From an uncultured Fidelibacterota bacterium (GTDB lineage: Bacteria > Fidelibacterota > Marinisomatia > Marinisomatales > Marinisomataceae), in assembly GCA_902578385.1 (NCBI GenBank), contig CACHCR010000007.1, forward strand, positions 1 to 54,951: a DNA stretch of 54,951 bases, read 5' to 3'. This document shows positions 43,616 to 52,303 of this stretch, one piece after another (positions within the stretch are counted from its first letter, which is position 1; each line of letters begins with the position of its first letter). The notes beneath the pieces were generated by a model. That model worked only from the letters and a program-made list of their open reading frames with translations. It did not search any database and was not told the origin of the DNA. Both the position numbers and the translations under genes were made by a program.

Positions 43616-44519
43616 AATAGCATTTATACTTTTTTTCGCTATTAGTCTTACTAGTTTTTCAGATTATGAAAAATCTCCTTATGTAATTATTTTAGGAACC
43701 GCTCAGGATGGAGGAGCTCCGCATGCAGCTTGTGAAAAAGTATGTTGTTTAAATAAGTGGAGTAATCCCAATCTTCACAAAAAAGTCTCAAGTATCGGTA
43801 TTGTTGATCCTGAATCAAATGAAGTTTGGATGATTGATGCTACTCCTGATTTTGCAGAGCAATTACATTTACTTACAAATAACAATCAAAGAGCTCTTAA
43901 GGGGATTTTTATTACACATGCACACATAGGCCACTACACAGGATTAATTCATTTAGGAAGAGAGGTTATGGGTTCAAAAAATACAGTTGTAAATGTTATG
44001 CCGAAAATGGAGGAATTTTTAAGAAATAATGGACCATGGAGCCAATTGGTAAAACTGAACAATATTACACTCAAAGGTTTAAAAAATAATGAAACAGTAC
44101 AATTGAATTCAAAATTATCAATTACACCTTTTAAAGTTCCTCATAGAGATGAATTTTCTGAAACAGTAGGATTTAGAATTGATGGTCCGTCTAAATCATT
44201 GATATTTATTCCAGATATTGATAAGTGGAATAAATGGCAAATTGATATTATAGATATCGTTGAAAACTCAGATTATAGCATATTAGATGGTACTTTTTAT
44301 GATATTAATGAACTTCCTGGTAGGGATATGTCAGAAATTCCTCATCCATTCATAATTGAAACGATGAGATTGTTTAAAAATTCTGATAAAAAAGACTCTA
44401 TTTATTTCATTCATTTAAATCACACAAATCCTGCATTAAATAAGGATTCTGTTGAGCATAAAAAAGTAATCTATAACGGATTTAATATCTCAGAGTTTGG
44501 TCAAATGTTAAAATTATAA
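43608..44519 (+). CDS. Exported metallo-beta-lactamase-fold hydrolase, PqqB-like
   Basis: 303 residues from TTG 43608, chosen because GAAGG lies nine bases upstream and it yields a signal peptide (1-18, ending TSFS). ILGTAQDGGAPHAACEKVCC (Cys42, 46, 47) matches the PqqB-like start; THAHIGHYTGL (His104, His106, His109) is an HxHxGH variant of the HxHxDH metal motif, with PHRDEF and HLNHTNP later. No pqq genes are nearby, so coenzyme PQQ synthesis is not implied. Substrate unknown. Confidence 0.78.
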   Translation: MVRIAFILFFAISLTSFSDYEKSPYVIILGTAQDGGAPHAACEKVCCLNKWSNPNLHKKVSSIGIVDPESNEVWMIDATPDFAEQLHLLTNNNQRALKGIFITHAHIGHYTGLIHLGREVMGSKNTVVNVMPKMEEFLRNNGPWSQLVKLNNITLKGLKNNETVQLNSKLSITPFKVPHRDEFSETVGFRIDGPSKSLIFIPDIDKWNKWQIDIIDIVENSDYSILDGTFYDINELPGRDMSEIPHPFIIETMRLFKNSDKKDSIYFIHLNHTNPALNKDSVEHKKVIYNGFNISEFGQMLKL

Positions 44520-44583
44520 TTATCTAACACTATTTTTATAAAAATAATTAATTTTATATGTTATTAACAAAATGGAGGGAAAA

Positions 44584-45297
44584 ATGAAAAATATCTTACT
44601 AATGATAGTTTTTTCAACTTTAGCTTTTAGTCAAACTTATAATATGCAAATTCAAATAGGTGTTAAAGATGGTGTAAAAGTTACTGATTTTGAAAAAGCT
44701 ATGATTCAACATAATAAAGCACATGCTACAGATCTTGGTGCTGCAACAACTTACCAAATTATTAATGGTCCAGATGCAGGAGATTATGTCAGAATGCCTA
44801 AATCTATATTTACTTCAGCAGATATGATTGACGCAGTATTTAATGAATGGCAAAATCATGAGCCTGTTCCTTATGATAAATTCGATGGAAAAATGGTCGA
44901 AGGAAGAAATGGAACTGTGTTTTATACTTTAAGACCTGATTTAAGTTACAATCCTCAAGTAAAAACTTGGAAATATATTAGACAAAGTAAATGGAATGTA
45001 AGACAAGGCGGTCAATCTAGCGCAGAATCAATCTTTAAAATGGCAAATGAAATTAGAGATGCATTAGGTTCAGATGAGCATTTTGTATGTATGGTTTCAA
45101 ATACTGGTCAACCATTCAACGAGTATGTATTTGTTTCAGGACATGATACTCTTTCAGAAGCTTTAGATCAATCAGCTTTTTTTGCATTATTAGCAGAGCT
45201 TAATAACAGAATGCCTGACTGGGAATCTGTTTGGGGTCAAAGCGCTTGGAATGGAGAAAGTCAAGTATCCGTTCATAGACCTGATTTAAGTAATTAA
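44584..45297 (+). CDS. Hypothetical secreted protein
   Basis: Not recognised. 237 residues with signal peptide 1-16 (LAFSQ). The mature part has two similar-looking ferredoxin-like halves (MQIQIGVKDGVKVTDFEKAM and NGTVFYTLRPDLSY...SKWNVRQGG), each with possible antiparallel strands and helices; a dimeric alpha/beta-barrel-like fold is conceivable. Only one Cys. ATG 44584 is chosen because GGAGGG eight bases upstream is within the in-frame ATG 44572. A terminator follows. Confidence 0.72.
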   Translation: MKNILLMIVFSTLAFSQTYNMQIQIGVKDGVKVTDFEKAMIQHNKAHATDLGAATTYQIINGPDAGDYVRMPKSIFTSADMIDAVFNEWQNHEPVPYDKFDGKMVEGRNGTVFYTLRPDLSYNPQVKTWKYIRQSKWNVRQGGQSSAESIFKMANEIRDALGSDEHFVCMVSNTGQPFNEYVFVSGHDTLSEALDQSAFFALLAELNNRMPDWESVWGQSAWNGESQVSVHRPDLSN

Positions 45298-45309
45298 TAC
45301 TTTAGATTA

Positions 45310-45350
45310 AAAGAGCCTTTCAATTATTTTATTGTAAGGCTCTTTTTTTT
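45310..45350 (+). terminator. Rho-independent terminator
   Basis: AAGAGCCTT and AAGGCTCTT pair around an AT-rich loop, followed by a run of eight T. It ends the secreted-protein transcript and isolates it from the asparaginase gene. Confidence 0.85.
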
Positions 45351-45365
45351 CCTAAATTAAACATT

Positions 45366-46325
45366 ATGAAAAGAAGAAATTTTATTAAAGCAGGAGTTGC
45401 TGGAATAGCCACTCCTATTTTTTTATCGGAAAATAATAATATGAAAAGAAATAAAAATAATCCAATTGTGATATCTACATGGAATCATGGTATGGCTGCA
45501 AATGAAGCTTCCATAAAGGTTTTAGAACAAAATGGATCTGCGTTAGATGCTGTAGAACAGGGAGTTAGAGTTACAGAGGCAGATGCAGAAAATCAATCAG
45601 TTGGACTTGGAGGAAGACCAGATAGTGAAGGAAATGTTACTTTAGATGCATGTATTATGGATTCAAATGGTAATGCTGGATCAGTTGGTTTTTTACAAAA
45701 TATTAAACATCCTATTTCAGTTGCTCGAAAAGTAATGGAGAAAACTAATCATGTGATGCTTGCAGGTAAAGGAGCATTAAAATTTGCGATAGAAAATGGT
45801 TTTTCAGAGGAAGATTTACTAACTGAAAAATCTAAAAAAGGTTGGTTAGAGTGGAAAAAAGATAACAATATCAAAGATACATGGGGTCCAAATGATGATC
45901 ATGATACTATCACATCACTAGCTCAAGATAAAGATGGAAATTTAGCGGGTGCATGTACTACTAGTGGATTGGCTTATAAATTACATGGTCGAGTAGGAGA
46001 TAGTCCTATTATTGGAGCAGGAATGTATGTTGATAATGAGATTGGTGCTGCAGGGGCTACGGGAGTTGGTGAGCTGGTAATGAAAACATGTGGAAGTTTT
46101 TTAGTGGTAGAATTAATGCGTCAGGGATTTTCAGCCATGGAAGCTTGTACTGAGGCCGTAAATCGTATTATTAAACAAGAAGGTAACAAAACAAAGCTTC
46201 AAGTTGGATATATTGCATTGGGTAAAGATGGAAGTATAGGATATGCCTCTATTCAAAAAGGTTTTCAGTATGCGTTGTATAAAAATGGAAATAATAAATT
46301 ATTTGACGTTAAAAGCATTTTCTGA
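45366..46325 (+). CDS. N4-(beta-N-acetylglucosaminyl)-L-asparaginase-like Ntn hydrolase
   Basis: 319 residues. N-terminal RRNFIKAG followed by a hydrophobic stretch (residues 1-20) looks like a Tat-type or twin-Arg-like signal. The Ntn nucleophile Thr181 lies in HDTITSLA, preceded by the autoproteolytic Asp, with substrate-binding GLAYKLHGRVGDSPIIGAGMYVD (in parts) downstream. This is the glycosylasparaginase group (plain isoaspartyl peptidases have TVG-type motifs). It would release sugar-linked Asn from glycoproteins. SD is not obvious before ATG 45366. Confidence 0.85.
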   Translation: MKRRNFIKAGVAGIATPIFLSENNNMKRNKNNPIVISTWNHGMAANEASIKVLEQNGSALDAVEQGVRVTEADAENQSVGLGGRPDSEGNVTLDACIMDSNGNAGSVGFLQNIKHPISVARKVMEKTNHVMLAGKGALKFAIENGFSEEDLLTEKSKKGWLEWKKDNNIKDTWGPNDDHDTITSLAQDKDGNLAGACTTSGLAYKLHGRVGDSPIIGAGMYVDNEIGAAGATGVGELVMKTCGSFLVVELMRQGFSAMEACTEAVNRIIKQEGNKTKLQVGYIALGKDGSIGYASIQKGFQYALYKNGNNKLFDVKSIF

Positions 46326-46337
46326 TAAAATAAGGCC

Positions 46338-47375
46338 GTGTATAATAAAAAGTCCAAAATTGAGCTTAAAAAAAGCTTAGACAGAGAAAGCTTTAATAGA
46401 ATTACTTGTTCTTTTTACAAGTACTGTTCTATTAATAGCCCTGAAGATTTTCGCAACGAATTATATACAAATCTTGAAAATTATAATATTTTAGGAAGAA
46501 TTTATGTTTCTTATGAGGGCATAAATGCTCAAATAAGCATTCCAGAACATAGTCTTGATCAATTTAAATCATATATTAGCTCTTTTAAGATTTTTAAAGA
46601 TATAAAGTTTAAACATGCTGTTGAAGAAGGAATTTCTTTTTTAAAGTTAAAAATTTTAGTTCGCGATGAAATAGTTGCATATAAAGTACCCAAAGATTCT
46701 TATGATATGAACAAAACCGGTATTCATTTAAAGCCTGTAGATTTTAATAATTCAATAAAACACAAAGATGCAGTTGTTGTAGATATGCGTAATTATTACG
46801 AGAGTGAAGTTGGTAGATTTAAAAATGCTGTTATTCCGGATGCTCATTTTTCAAAAGAATTATTACCAAAGGTAGCTGAGATTCTTGAGGATAAAAAAGA
46901 CAAAAAAGTACATTTGTATTGTACAGGTGGTATAAGATGCGAAAAAGCAAGTTCATATTTAATTAATCAAGGTTTCAAAGAAGTGTATCAGCTCGAAGGT
47001 GGAATTATACAATATGCTCACGATATAAAAGAAAATAATTTAAAATCCGAGTTTATTGGAAAAAACTTTGTTTTTGATGACAGAATGGGTGAGAGAGTTA
47101 CAAATGATGTTATAGCACAATGTCATCAATGTACTGCGTCTTCTGATCAACATAAAAATTGCAAGAATGATGCATGTCATTTACTTTTTATTCAATGCGA
47201 TAAATGTGCTAGTAAATATAATGATTGTTGCTCTGAAGCTTGTAATGAGTTCATCTCATTAGACATAGATACTCAAAAAAAATTGCGAAAAGATATAAAT
47301 AAAAAGGTTTCAAGTGCCAAATTATCCACTAAATTTAGGCCTAAACTTTATAAACTATTTAATTACTGGAAATAA
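46338..47375 (+). CDS. trhO: tRNA uridine(34) hydroxylase TrhO (rhodanese domain)
   Basis: Hydroxylates U34 of certain tRNAs to ho5U. 345 residues from GTG 46338: a ferredoxin-like N-terminal domain (GRIYVSYEGINAQIS), rhodanese domain with YCTGGIRCEKAS (Cys195, Cys201) and a Cys-rich C-terminal segment (CHQC, NCKNDAC, QCDKC, CCSEAC) that probably binds zinc. Length and layout fit the longer TrhO form. The small TPR gene starts two bases after its stop. Confidence 0.88.
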   Translation: MYNKKSKIELKKSLDRESFNRITCSFYKYCSINSPEDFRNELYTNLENYNILGRIYVSYEGINAQISIPEHSLDQFKSYISSFKIFKDIKFKHAVEEGISFLKLKILVRDEIVAYKVPKDSYDMNKTGIHLKPVDFNNSIKHKDAVVVDMRNYYESEVGRFKNAVIPDAHFSKELLPKVAEILEDKKDKKVHLYCTGGIRCEKASSYLINQGFKEVYQLEGGIIQYAHDIKENNLKSEFIGKNFVFDDRMGERVTNDVIAQCHQCTASSDQHKNCKNDACHLLFIQCDKCASKYNDCCSEACNEFISLDIDTQKKLRKDINKKVSSAKLSTKFRPKLYKLFNYWK

Positions 47376-47377
47376 TA

Positions 47378-48013
47378 ATGATTGATAAGATTCAAAATTT
47401 TATTTTAACACCTATTAAGGTGAGCTATAAGGAGAGATCAGATTATTCTCCAATCGAAAATTTTATTTTAAACCCTTTGGTTTTAGCGCTCTTGGTATTC
47501 CTTGTAACTTTTCAGGCTTTTTCTTTAAACGGTGAAGCAAAACCAACTCAGTCAGATACTGCACTAAGTAATGCAATGATATATTTTGAAAAAGGAGACT
47601 TTGATAATGCTGTATTGCAGTTAGAAAGTGTTATTGATAATTATTCCGGAAGTAAAGCTGCTCATCAAGCTAAATTTTATCTCGGAAGAACTGCATTTAT
47701 TAATGGTAACAATGATAAAGCATTAGTTTACTTATCTGAGAGTGTTTCAAAATTAAAATTTGATAATCTTAAAAAAGAGGGGTATATCATGCTCGCAGAA
47801 TTGCAGAATGATATCAAAATGTATGATAAAGCAATGAAATATACTTCCTCAGAAAATGAAATTAAATATATCTCTATTTTAAAGGCTAAAAAATTAGCTG
47901 ATAATAATCAACTTGATCAAGCAACTCTTTTATTAGAATCGTTAGATACTGATAATCCACTCTATAACGAGCTTTATGAAGAAGTTTATGGTTATGTGTT
48001 AAGTATTAGTTAA
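47378..48013 (+). CDS. Membrane-anchored TPR protein (possible YfgM-like)
   Basis: 211 residues: a short cytosolic N-terminus, one membrane helix (about 31-46) and about four TPR units outside (about 60-205). The single-anchor-plus-TPR layout resembles YfgM, an ancillary factor of the Sec translocon, but the similarity is architectural only. It occupies the position before nusA where rimP is usually found; it shows no RimP motif. A terminator follows. Confidence 0.7.
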   Translation: MIDKIQNFILTPIKVSYKERSDYSPIENFILNPLVLALLVFLVTFQAFSLNGEAKPTQSDTALSNAMIYFEKGDFDNAVLQLESVIDNYSGSKAAHQAKFYLGRTAFINGNNDKALVYLSESVSKLKFDNLKKEGYIMLAELQNDIKMYDKAMKYTSSENEIKYISILKAKKLADNNQLDQATLLLESLDTDNPLYNELYEEVYGYVLSIS

Positions 48014-48058
48014 GATACTTGTTAAAACGATTTTAATATTATATATTTCAGTGAATTA

Positions 48059-48080
48059 AATGGGCTACGGCCCATTTTTG
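48059..48080 (+). terminator. Rho-independent terminator upstream of nusA
   Basis: TGGGC/GCCCA hairpin with TACG loop (48061-48074), flanked by A-T pairs and followed by TTTTTG. A TATAAT-like -10 (48082-48087) follows at once, so nusA probably starts its own transcript here. Confidence 0.8.
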
Positions 48081-48108
48081 TTATAATGAAAAAAATTGAA
48101 GGGTTATT

Positions 48109-49599
48109 ATGATTAATAGAGATTTAATTGAAATTTTTATTGAATTAGCAAGAGAGAAGAATATTGAGCGATCAGAGCTTGGAACGATAATTGAACAATT
48201 ATTCTTATTTATTATTGAAAAAGAAACTGGTGAGTCAGATAATTGTAGTGTTATTGTTAATCTCGATAAAGGTGAAATTGAAATTTATGTTGAGAAAACA
48301 ATCGTTGAAGAGGTAGATGACGATCATTTTGATATTACTCTTGAAAGAGCTGTAGAATTAGAGCCTGATCTTGCAGGAGAGTTAAAATTAGGAGATACTT
48401 TTGTTGAAGTAATTGATCCCGCTAGGTTTGGTAGAAGGCTTGTTGCAAATGCTAGACAATTCTTAAATAAACGAACTCGCGAGGTACAACAACAGTATAT
48501 TTATGAAGATTATGTTCAAAGAATCGGTGAAGTAATTATCGGTACAGTTCATCAGGTTCATAGAGAGAATACTTTTGTAAACATTGAGCAAACAGAGTTA
48601 AGAATGCCTAGAAATGAACAGATTTATTCTGAAAGATTTAGAAGAGGTGATACCATTAGAGCATTGGTAAAATCTGTTGAAGTAACTCCAAAAGGTCCAG
48701 ATATATTGATATCAAGAAGTGATGATCTTTTTCTTTATAAATTGTTTGAAATGGAAGTTCCTGAAATTGAAGACGGTATAATTGAAATTAAAGGAATAGC
48801 TAGAAAACCAGGAGAAAGAAGTAAAATCATCGTGCATTCAGTTGATAAGCGAATTGATGCAGTAGGGGCTTGTGTAGGTATGAGAGGTAGTAGAATTCAA
48901 TCTGTGGTTAGAGAGTTAAATAATGAGAAGATTGATATTGTAAATTATACTGAAAAATCAGAAGTATTTATAACCAGAGCTTTATCTCCTGCAAAACCAA
49001 TGGATTTATATATCGATGATGATAGAAAGTATTGTGTAGCTATTTTTGAAGAAGGTGGGTTAGAAAATGCAGTTGGTAGAAGTGGAGTAAATATTAACTT
49101 AGCGTCAAAACTAACCGGTTATACTATTGATGCATATACTAAATCAGAGTATGATGAGGTTTTAATCAATCAAAAAACTACATTAGAATCCTTAGACGGT
49201 ATCACTAAAACATTAAGTAATAAGCTTGCAAAAGCCGAAATTGTTTCAGTTGCAGATTATTTAAATACTAAAAAGTATGTTTTGGTAGATGAATTAGAAC
49301 TTAATGATAAAGAAATTACATCAATAAGCGATGCTGTTAATTTATTTATTGAGGTTACTCATAATAAAGAGGAAGAAGCAGAAGAGGTCGTTGAAGAGGT
49401 TTTAACTGAACCATCTGAAGAAGTAATTGAAGATAATTCTGAAAATGATACTGCTGATGAAGTTGAAGAAGTAGATGAATCTCCTATAAAAGAAGAAGAT
49501 ACAGTTGCTGAATCTAGCGAAGAAGTTGAAGAAGTTATTGAATCTCCTGAATTAACAGAGGAAGAAAATCAAGAAAAGTTAGAGGACTCTGAAGAATAA
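48109..49599 (+). CDS. nusA: Transcription factor NusA with acidic C-terminal tail
   Basis: Modulates RNA polymerase pausing, termination and antitermination. 496 residues: N-terminal RNAP-binding domain (1-~120), S1 domain around 135-205 (GEVIIGTVHQVHRENTFVNI), KH1 and KH2 (about 210-350, ACVGMRGSRIQSVV and AVGRSGVNINLASKL), a helix-hairpin-helix region (390-420), then a low-complexity Glu/Val-rich acidic tail (about 420-496). The tail is longer than in E. coli. infB follows by three bases. Confidence 0.95.
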   Translation: MINRDLIEIFIELAREKNIERSELGTIIEQLFLFIIEKETGESDNCSVIVNLDKGEIEIYVEKTIVEEVDDDHFDITLERAVELEPDLAGELKLGDTFVEVIDPARFGRRLVANARQFLNKRTREVQQQYIYEDYVQRIGEVIIGTVHQVHRENTFVNIEQTELRMPRNEQIYSERFRRGDTIRALVKSVEVTPKGPDILISRSDDLFLYKLFEMEVPEIEDGIIEIKGIARKPGERSKIIVHSVDKRIDAVGACVGMRGSRIQSVVRELNNEKIDIVNYTEKSEVFITRALSPAKPMDLYIDDDRKYCVAIFEEGGLENAVGRSGVNINLASKLTGYTIDAYTKSEYDEVLINQKTTLESLDGITKTLSNKLAKAEIVSVADYLNTKKYVLVDELELNDKEITSISDAVNLFIEVTHNKEEEAEEVVEEVLTEPSEEVIEDNSENDTADEVEEVDESPIKEEDTVAESSEEVEEVIESPELTEEENQEKLEDSEE

Positions 49600-49602
49600 A
49601 CA

Positions 49603-49938
49603 ATGTCTGATTCAATAAGAATATTCCAATTAGCTAAGGAGCTTAATATATCTCATAATGATATTTTAGATTTTCTAAAATCTAAAGATATATCTGTTTC
49701 AAGTCATATGTCTCCTATTGATGGTAAAACTCAACAATTAGTATATACCGAGTTTGCAAAAGATCGACAATCTGCTGAAAGAGACAGAAAAGAACAGGTA
49801 AGAAAAGAAATTCATGATTCAAAAGTTGTCATGAAAACCAAATCAGTTAAAAAATTTAAAATTATGTCAGTTGAAGATCAGCGAAAGTCTGAAAAGAAAA
49901 AAACTGAACCAAAACCTGATGAAGATAAAAAAAACTAA
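49603..49938 (+). CDS. infB: Translation initiation factor IF-2, N-terminal part (before frame break)
   Basis: 111 residues in the first frame: the IF2 N-terminal winged-helix-like domain (IRIFQLAKELNISHNDILDFLKSKDI in two parts, HMSPID) then the start of a Lys/Glu-rich linker. It ends at TAA 49936, just past an A8 run at 49927-49934. The remaining IF-2 continues in the +1 frame, so this is the first half of one split gene. Either a one-base error in A8 or a real slippage site explains the break. Confidence 0.85.
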   Translation: MSDSIRIFQLAKELNISHNDILDFLKSKDISVSSHMSPIDGKTQQLVYTEFAKDRQSAERDRKEQVRKEIHDSKVVMKTKSVKKFKIMSVEDQRKSEKKKTEPKPDEDKKN

Positions 49939-51958
49939 AGAAGATAAAGTAAAAGCAAAGAAATCTTCTCCTGCGGAGAAAAAACCTAAGAAAAAGCTTA
50001 GAAAAATTTCTCTTAGAGAACCTGAAAAGAAAGAAGATAAAAAACAGTCAAAAAAACATAAAGATGAGCTTAAAAAAGATAGCTCCGCTGTTAAAAGGTT
50101 GAAAAAAACTCTTGCTTCCATTGATTCAGGTCCGAAAAAGAAATCATATAAAAAATCAAAAAAAGATTTAAAGATAGAAGATGGAGATCAACAAAGAGTT
50201 ATTGAGTTGACAGAATATGCTAGTATAGATGAAATTGCAAAGGTTTTAGATGTATCTACAAGTGAAGTTATCGGTAAATGTCTTCAAATGGGTATTTTAG
50301 CGACTGTAAATCAACGTCTTGAATGGGATGTTATAGAGCTTATTGCAGGTGAATATGATGTTGAGTTAAAAAAATATGAAGAAGTAGTTGATGACTTATT
50401 TGTAACCTCACATTCTGAAGAAGAACTATCTGATGCAATTGAAAGAGCTCCAGTTGTAACTATTATGGGTCATGTAGATCATGGTAAAACTTCTATTTTG
50501 GATTATATACGTGAAACGAAAGTAGCTGCAGGAGAATCTGGTGGAATTACTCAGCGTGTTGGAGCTTATCAAGTATTACATAATGAAAATAAAATTACAT
50601 TTTTAGATACACCTGGACACGAAGCTTTTACTGCAATGAGAGCAAGAGGTGCACAATCAACAGATATCGTAATTTTAGTCGTTGCTGCAGATGATAGTGT
50701 GATGCCACAAACTATAGAGGCAATAAACCATGCTAAAGCTGCAGAAGTACCAATAATTGTGGCAATTAATAAGATGGATAAACAAGGTGCTAATCCAGAT
50801 GTTGTTAAAAGAGAATTGTCTGAAAAAGATGTATTAGTTGAAGAGTGGGGTGGTAAAATACAATCTGTTAATACTTCTGCAAAAACAGGAGAAGGAATTG
50901 ACGCATTAATGGAAGCAATTATATTAGAAGCTGAAGTTTTAGATTTAAAAGCTAATGAAGAAATTGATTGTAAGGGAATCGTTATAGATTCTAAGCTTGA
51001 TAAGGGACTTGGACCGGTAGCAACAGTTCTTATCCAAAAAGGTACATTGAAAATTGGTACTCCTTTTATTTGTAATAATTTTCCTGGAAAAGTTAGAGCA
51101 ATAATGAATGAAAGAAATGAAAGAATTAAAGAGGCAAAACCTTCGGATGCTGTACAAATTCTAGGGTTTGATCAAGTTCCACAATCAGGAGATATATTTG
51201 CCGAGGTTTCAAATGAATCAGATTTAAAGAAAATTGCCAATGAAAGACAGCGAATAAAAAGAGAAATTGACCTACAAATGGTTCAAAAAACCTCATTAGA
51301 TAGTATTTCAGCACAAATTAAAGAAGGTGATGTAAATAATTTAAATATTATTATCAAAGCTGATTCTGATGGTTCGATTGAAGCACTTATTCAAAGCATT
51401 GAAAAAATTAACAACGAAGAAGTTGGGGTTGATATTGTGCATAAGGGTGTTGGAAATGTAACAGAGTCTGATGTGTTATTAGCGCAAGCATCTAAAGCTG
51501 TAGTTATTGGTTTTGGTGTACAGATTCCTTCAAACTCAAAGCTTTTAGCTAATCAAAATAATGTTGAAATAAGAGCATATAGCATTATATACCAAGTTGT
51601 TGAAGATATTAAGATGGCAGTAGAAGGGCTATTGAAACCTGATCTAGTTGAAGAGGTTTTAGGTGTTGCCGTCGTTAAAGAGTCCTTTAAAATTCCAAAA
51701 ATTGGTTTTATTGCAGGTTCACAGGTTGAATCAGGTAAAATCACTAGAGATAGTTTTGTTCGACTTATCCGTGATGAAGAAGAGTTAGTTTCTAAAGGCT
51801 CAATTACCTCTTTAAAGAGATTTAAGGACGATGTTACTACAGTTGATTCAGGTTTAGAGTGTGGTATCGCCATAGAGGGCGTTAAAAAGTTTTTTGAAGG
51901 TGACAGAATTGTTGCATATAAGATTAACGAAATTAAAAGAACATTAGCAGACAGTTGA
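49919..51958 (+). CDS. infB: Translation initiation factor IF-2, main GTPase part (second frame)
   Basis: Binds fMet-tRNA and GTP on the 30S subunit. From ATG 49919 the frame has a Lys-rich linker, then the G domain GHVDHGKTSILDYI (Walker A), DTPGHEAF (G3), NKMDKQ (G4), followed by domains II-IV (VNTSAKTGEG, KGIVIDSKLDKGLGPVATVLIQKG, IKADSDGSIEAL and IGFIAGSQVESGKI). Length of the rejoined protein is about 785 residues, normal for IF-2. The start may be internal (E. coli also makes shorter forms) or the true frame joins the upstream half. rbfA overlaps its stop by four bases. Confidence 0.93.
   Translation: MKIKKTKEDKVKAKKSSPAEKKPKKKLRKISLREPEKKEDKKQSKKHKDELKKDSSAVKRLKKTLASIDSGPKKKSYKKSKKDLKIEDGDQQRVIELTEYASIDEIAKVLDVSTSEVIGKCLQMGILATVNQRLEWDVIELIAGEYDVELKKYEEVVDDLFVTSHSEEELSDAIERAPVVTIMGHVDHGKTSILDYIRETKVAAGESGGITQRVGAYQVLHNENKITFLDTPGHEAFTAMRARGAQSTDIVILVVAADDSVMPQTIEAINHAKAAEVPIIVAINKMDKQGANPDVVKRELSEKDVLVEEWGGKIQSVNTSAKTGEGIDALMEAIILEAEVLDLKANEEIDCKGIVIDSKLDKGLGPVATVLIQKGTLKIGTPFICNNFPGKVRAIMNERNERIKEAKPSDAVQILGFDQVPQSGDIFAEVSNESDLKKIANERQRIKREIDLQMVQKTSLDSISAQIKEGDVNNLNIIIKADSDGSIEALIQSIEKINNEEVGVDIVHKGVGNVTESDVLLAQASKAVVIGFGVQIPSNSKLLANQNNVEIRAYSIIYQVVEDIKMAVEGLLKPDLVEEVLGVAVVKESFKIPKIGFIAGSQVESGKITRDSFVRLIRDEEELVSKGSITSLKRFKDDVTTVDSGLECGIAIEGVKKFFEGDRIVAYKINEIKRTLADS
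49927..49934 (+). other. A8 tract at the infB frame break
   Basis: Eight A bases separate GAT (frame 1) from ACT (frame 2). Reading A7 or A10 in the mRNA or true genome joins both halves of IF-2 into one frame. Confidence 0.75.
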
Positions 51959-52302
51959 ATAATAAACCGTTTTCAAGATCAGAAAGAGTATCACAACAAG
52001 TTTTAAAAACCATTAATGATATCTTAACAAGAGAGATGGATTTAAGGAAGTATGGTTTTATAACTTTTTCTTCAGTTAAAATGACGGCTGATTTAAAACA
52101 TGCAACCTTATATTATAGTGTAATAAATCCTACTAAAAAAATAGAAATTATAAATGAAGAACTAAACTTGCTTGTGCCAGTTTTTAGAAAATTTTTGTCA
52201 GCTTCACTAAATTTGAGATCTACTCCAACATTAAAATTTTTCTATGATGATTCTTTTGAGCAGTTTGAGAAAATTGATAAGCTTATAAAAGAAATAGATT
52301 AG
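51955..52302 (+). CDS. rbfA: 30S ribosome-binding factor A
   Basis: Late 30S maturation/cold-adaptation factor. 115 residues from TTG 51955, overlapping the infB TGA. The KH-like fold pattern is present: SERVSQQVLKTINDILTREM at the start, SVKMTADLKHATLYYSV in the middle, and RSTPTLKFFYDDSFEQ at the end. truB begins two bases later. The start codon choice is fixed by the overlap; no other start lies upstream in frame. Confidence 0.9.
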   Translation: MNNKPFSRSERVSQQVLKTINDILTREMDLRKYGFITFSSVKMTADLKHATLYYSVINPTKKIEIINEELNLLVPVFRKFLSASLNLRSTPTLKFFYDDSFEQFEKIDKLIKEID

Positions 52303-52303
52303 T

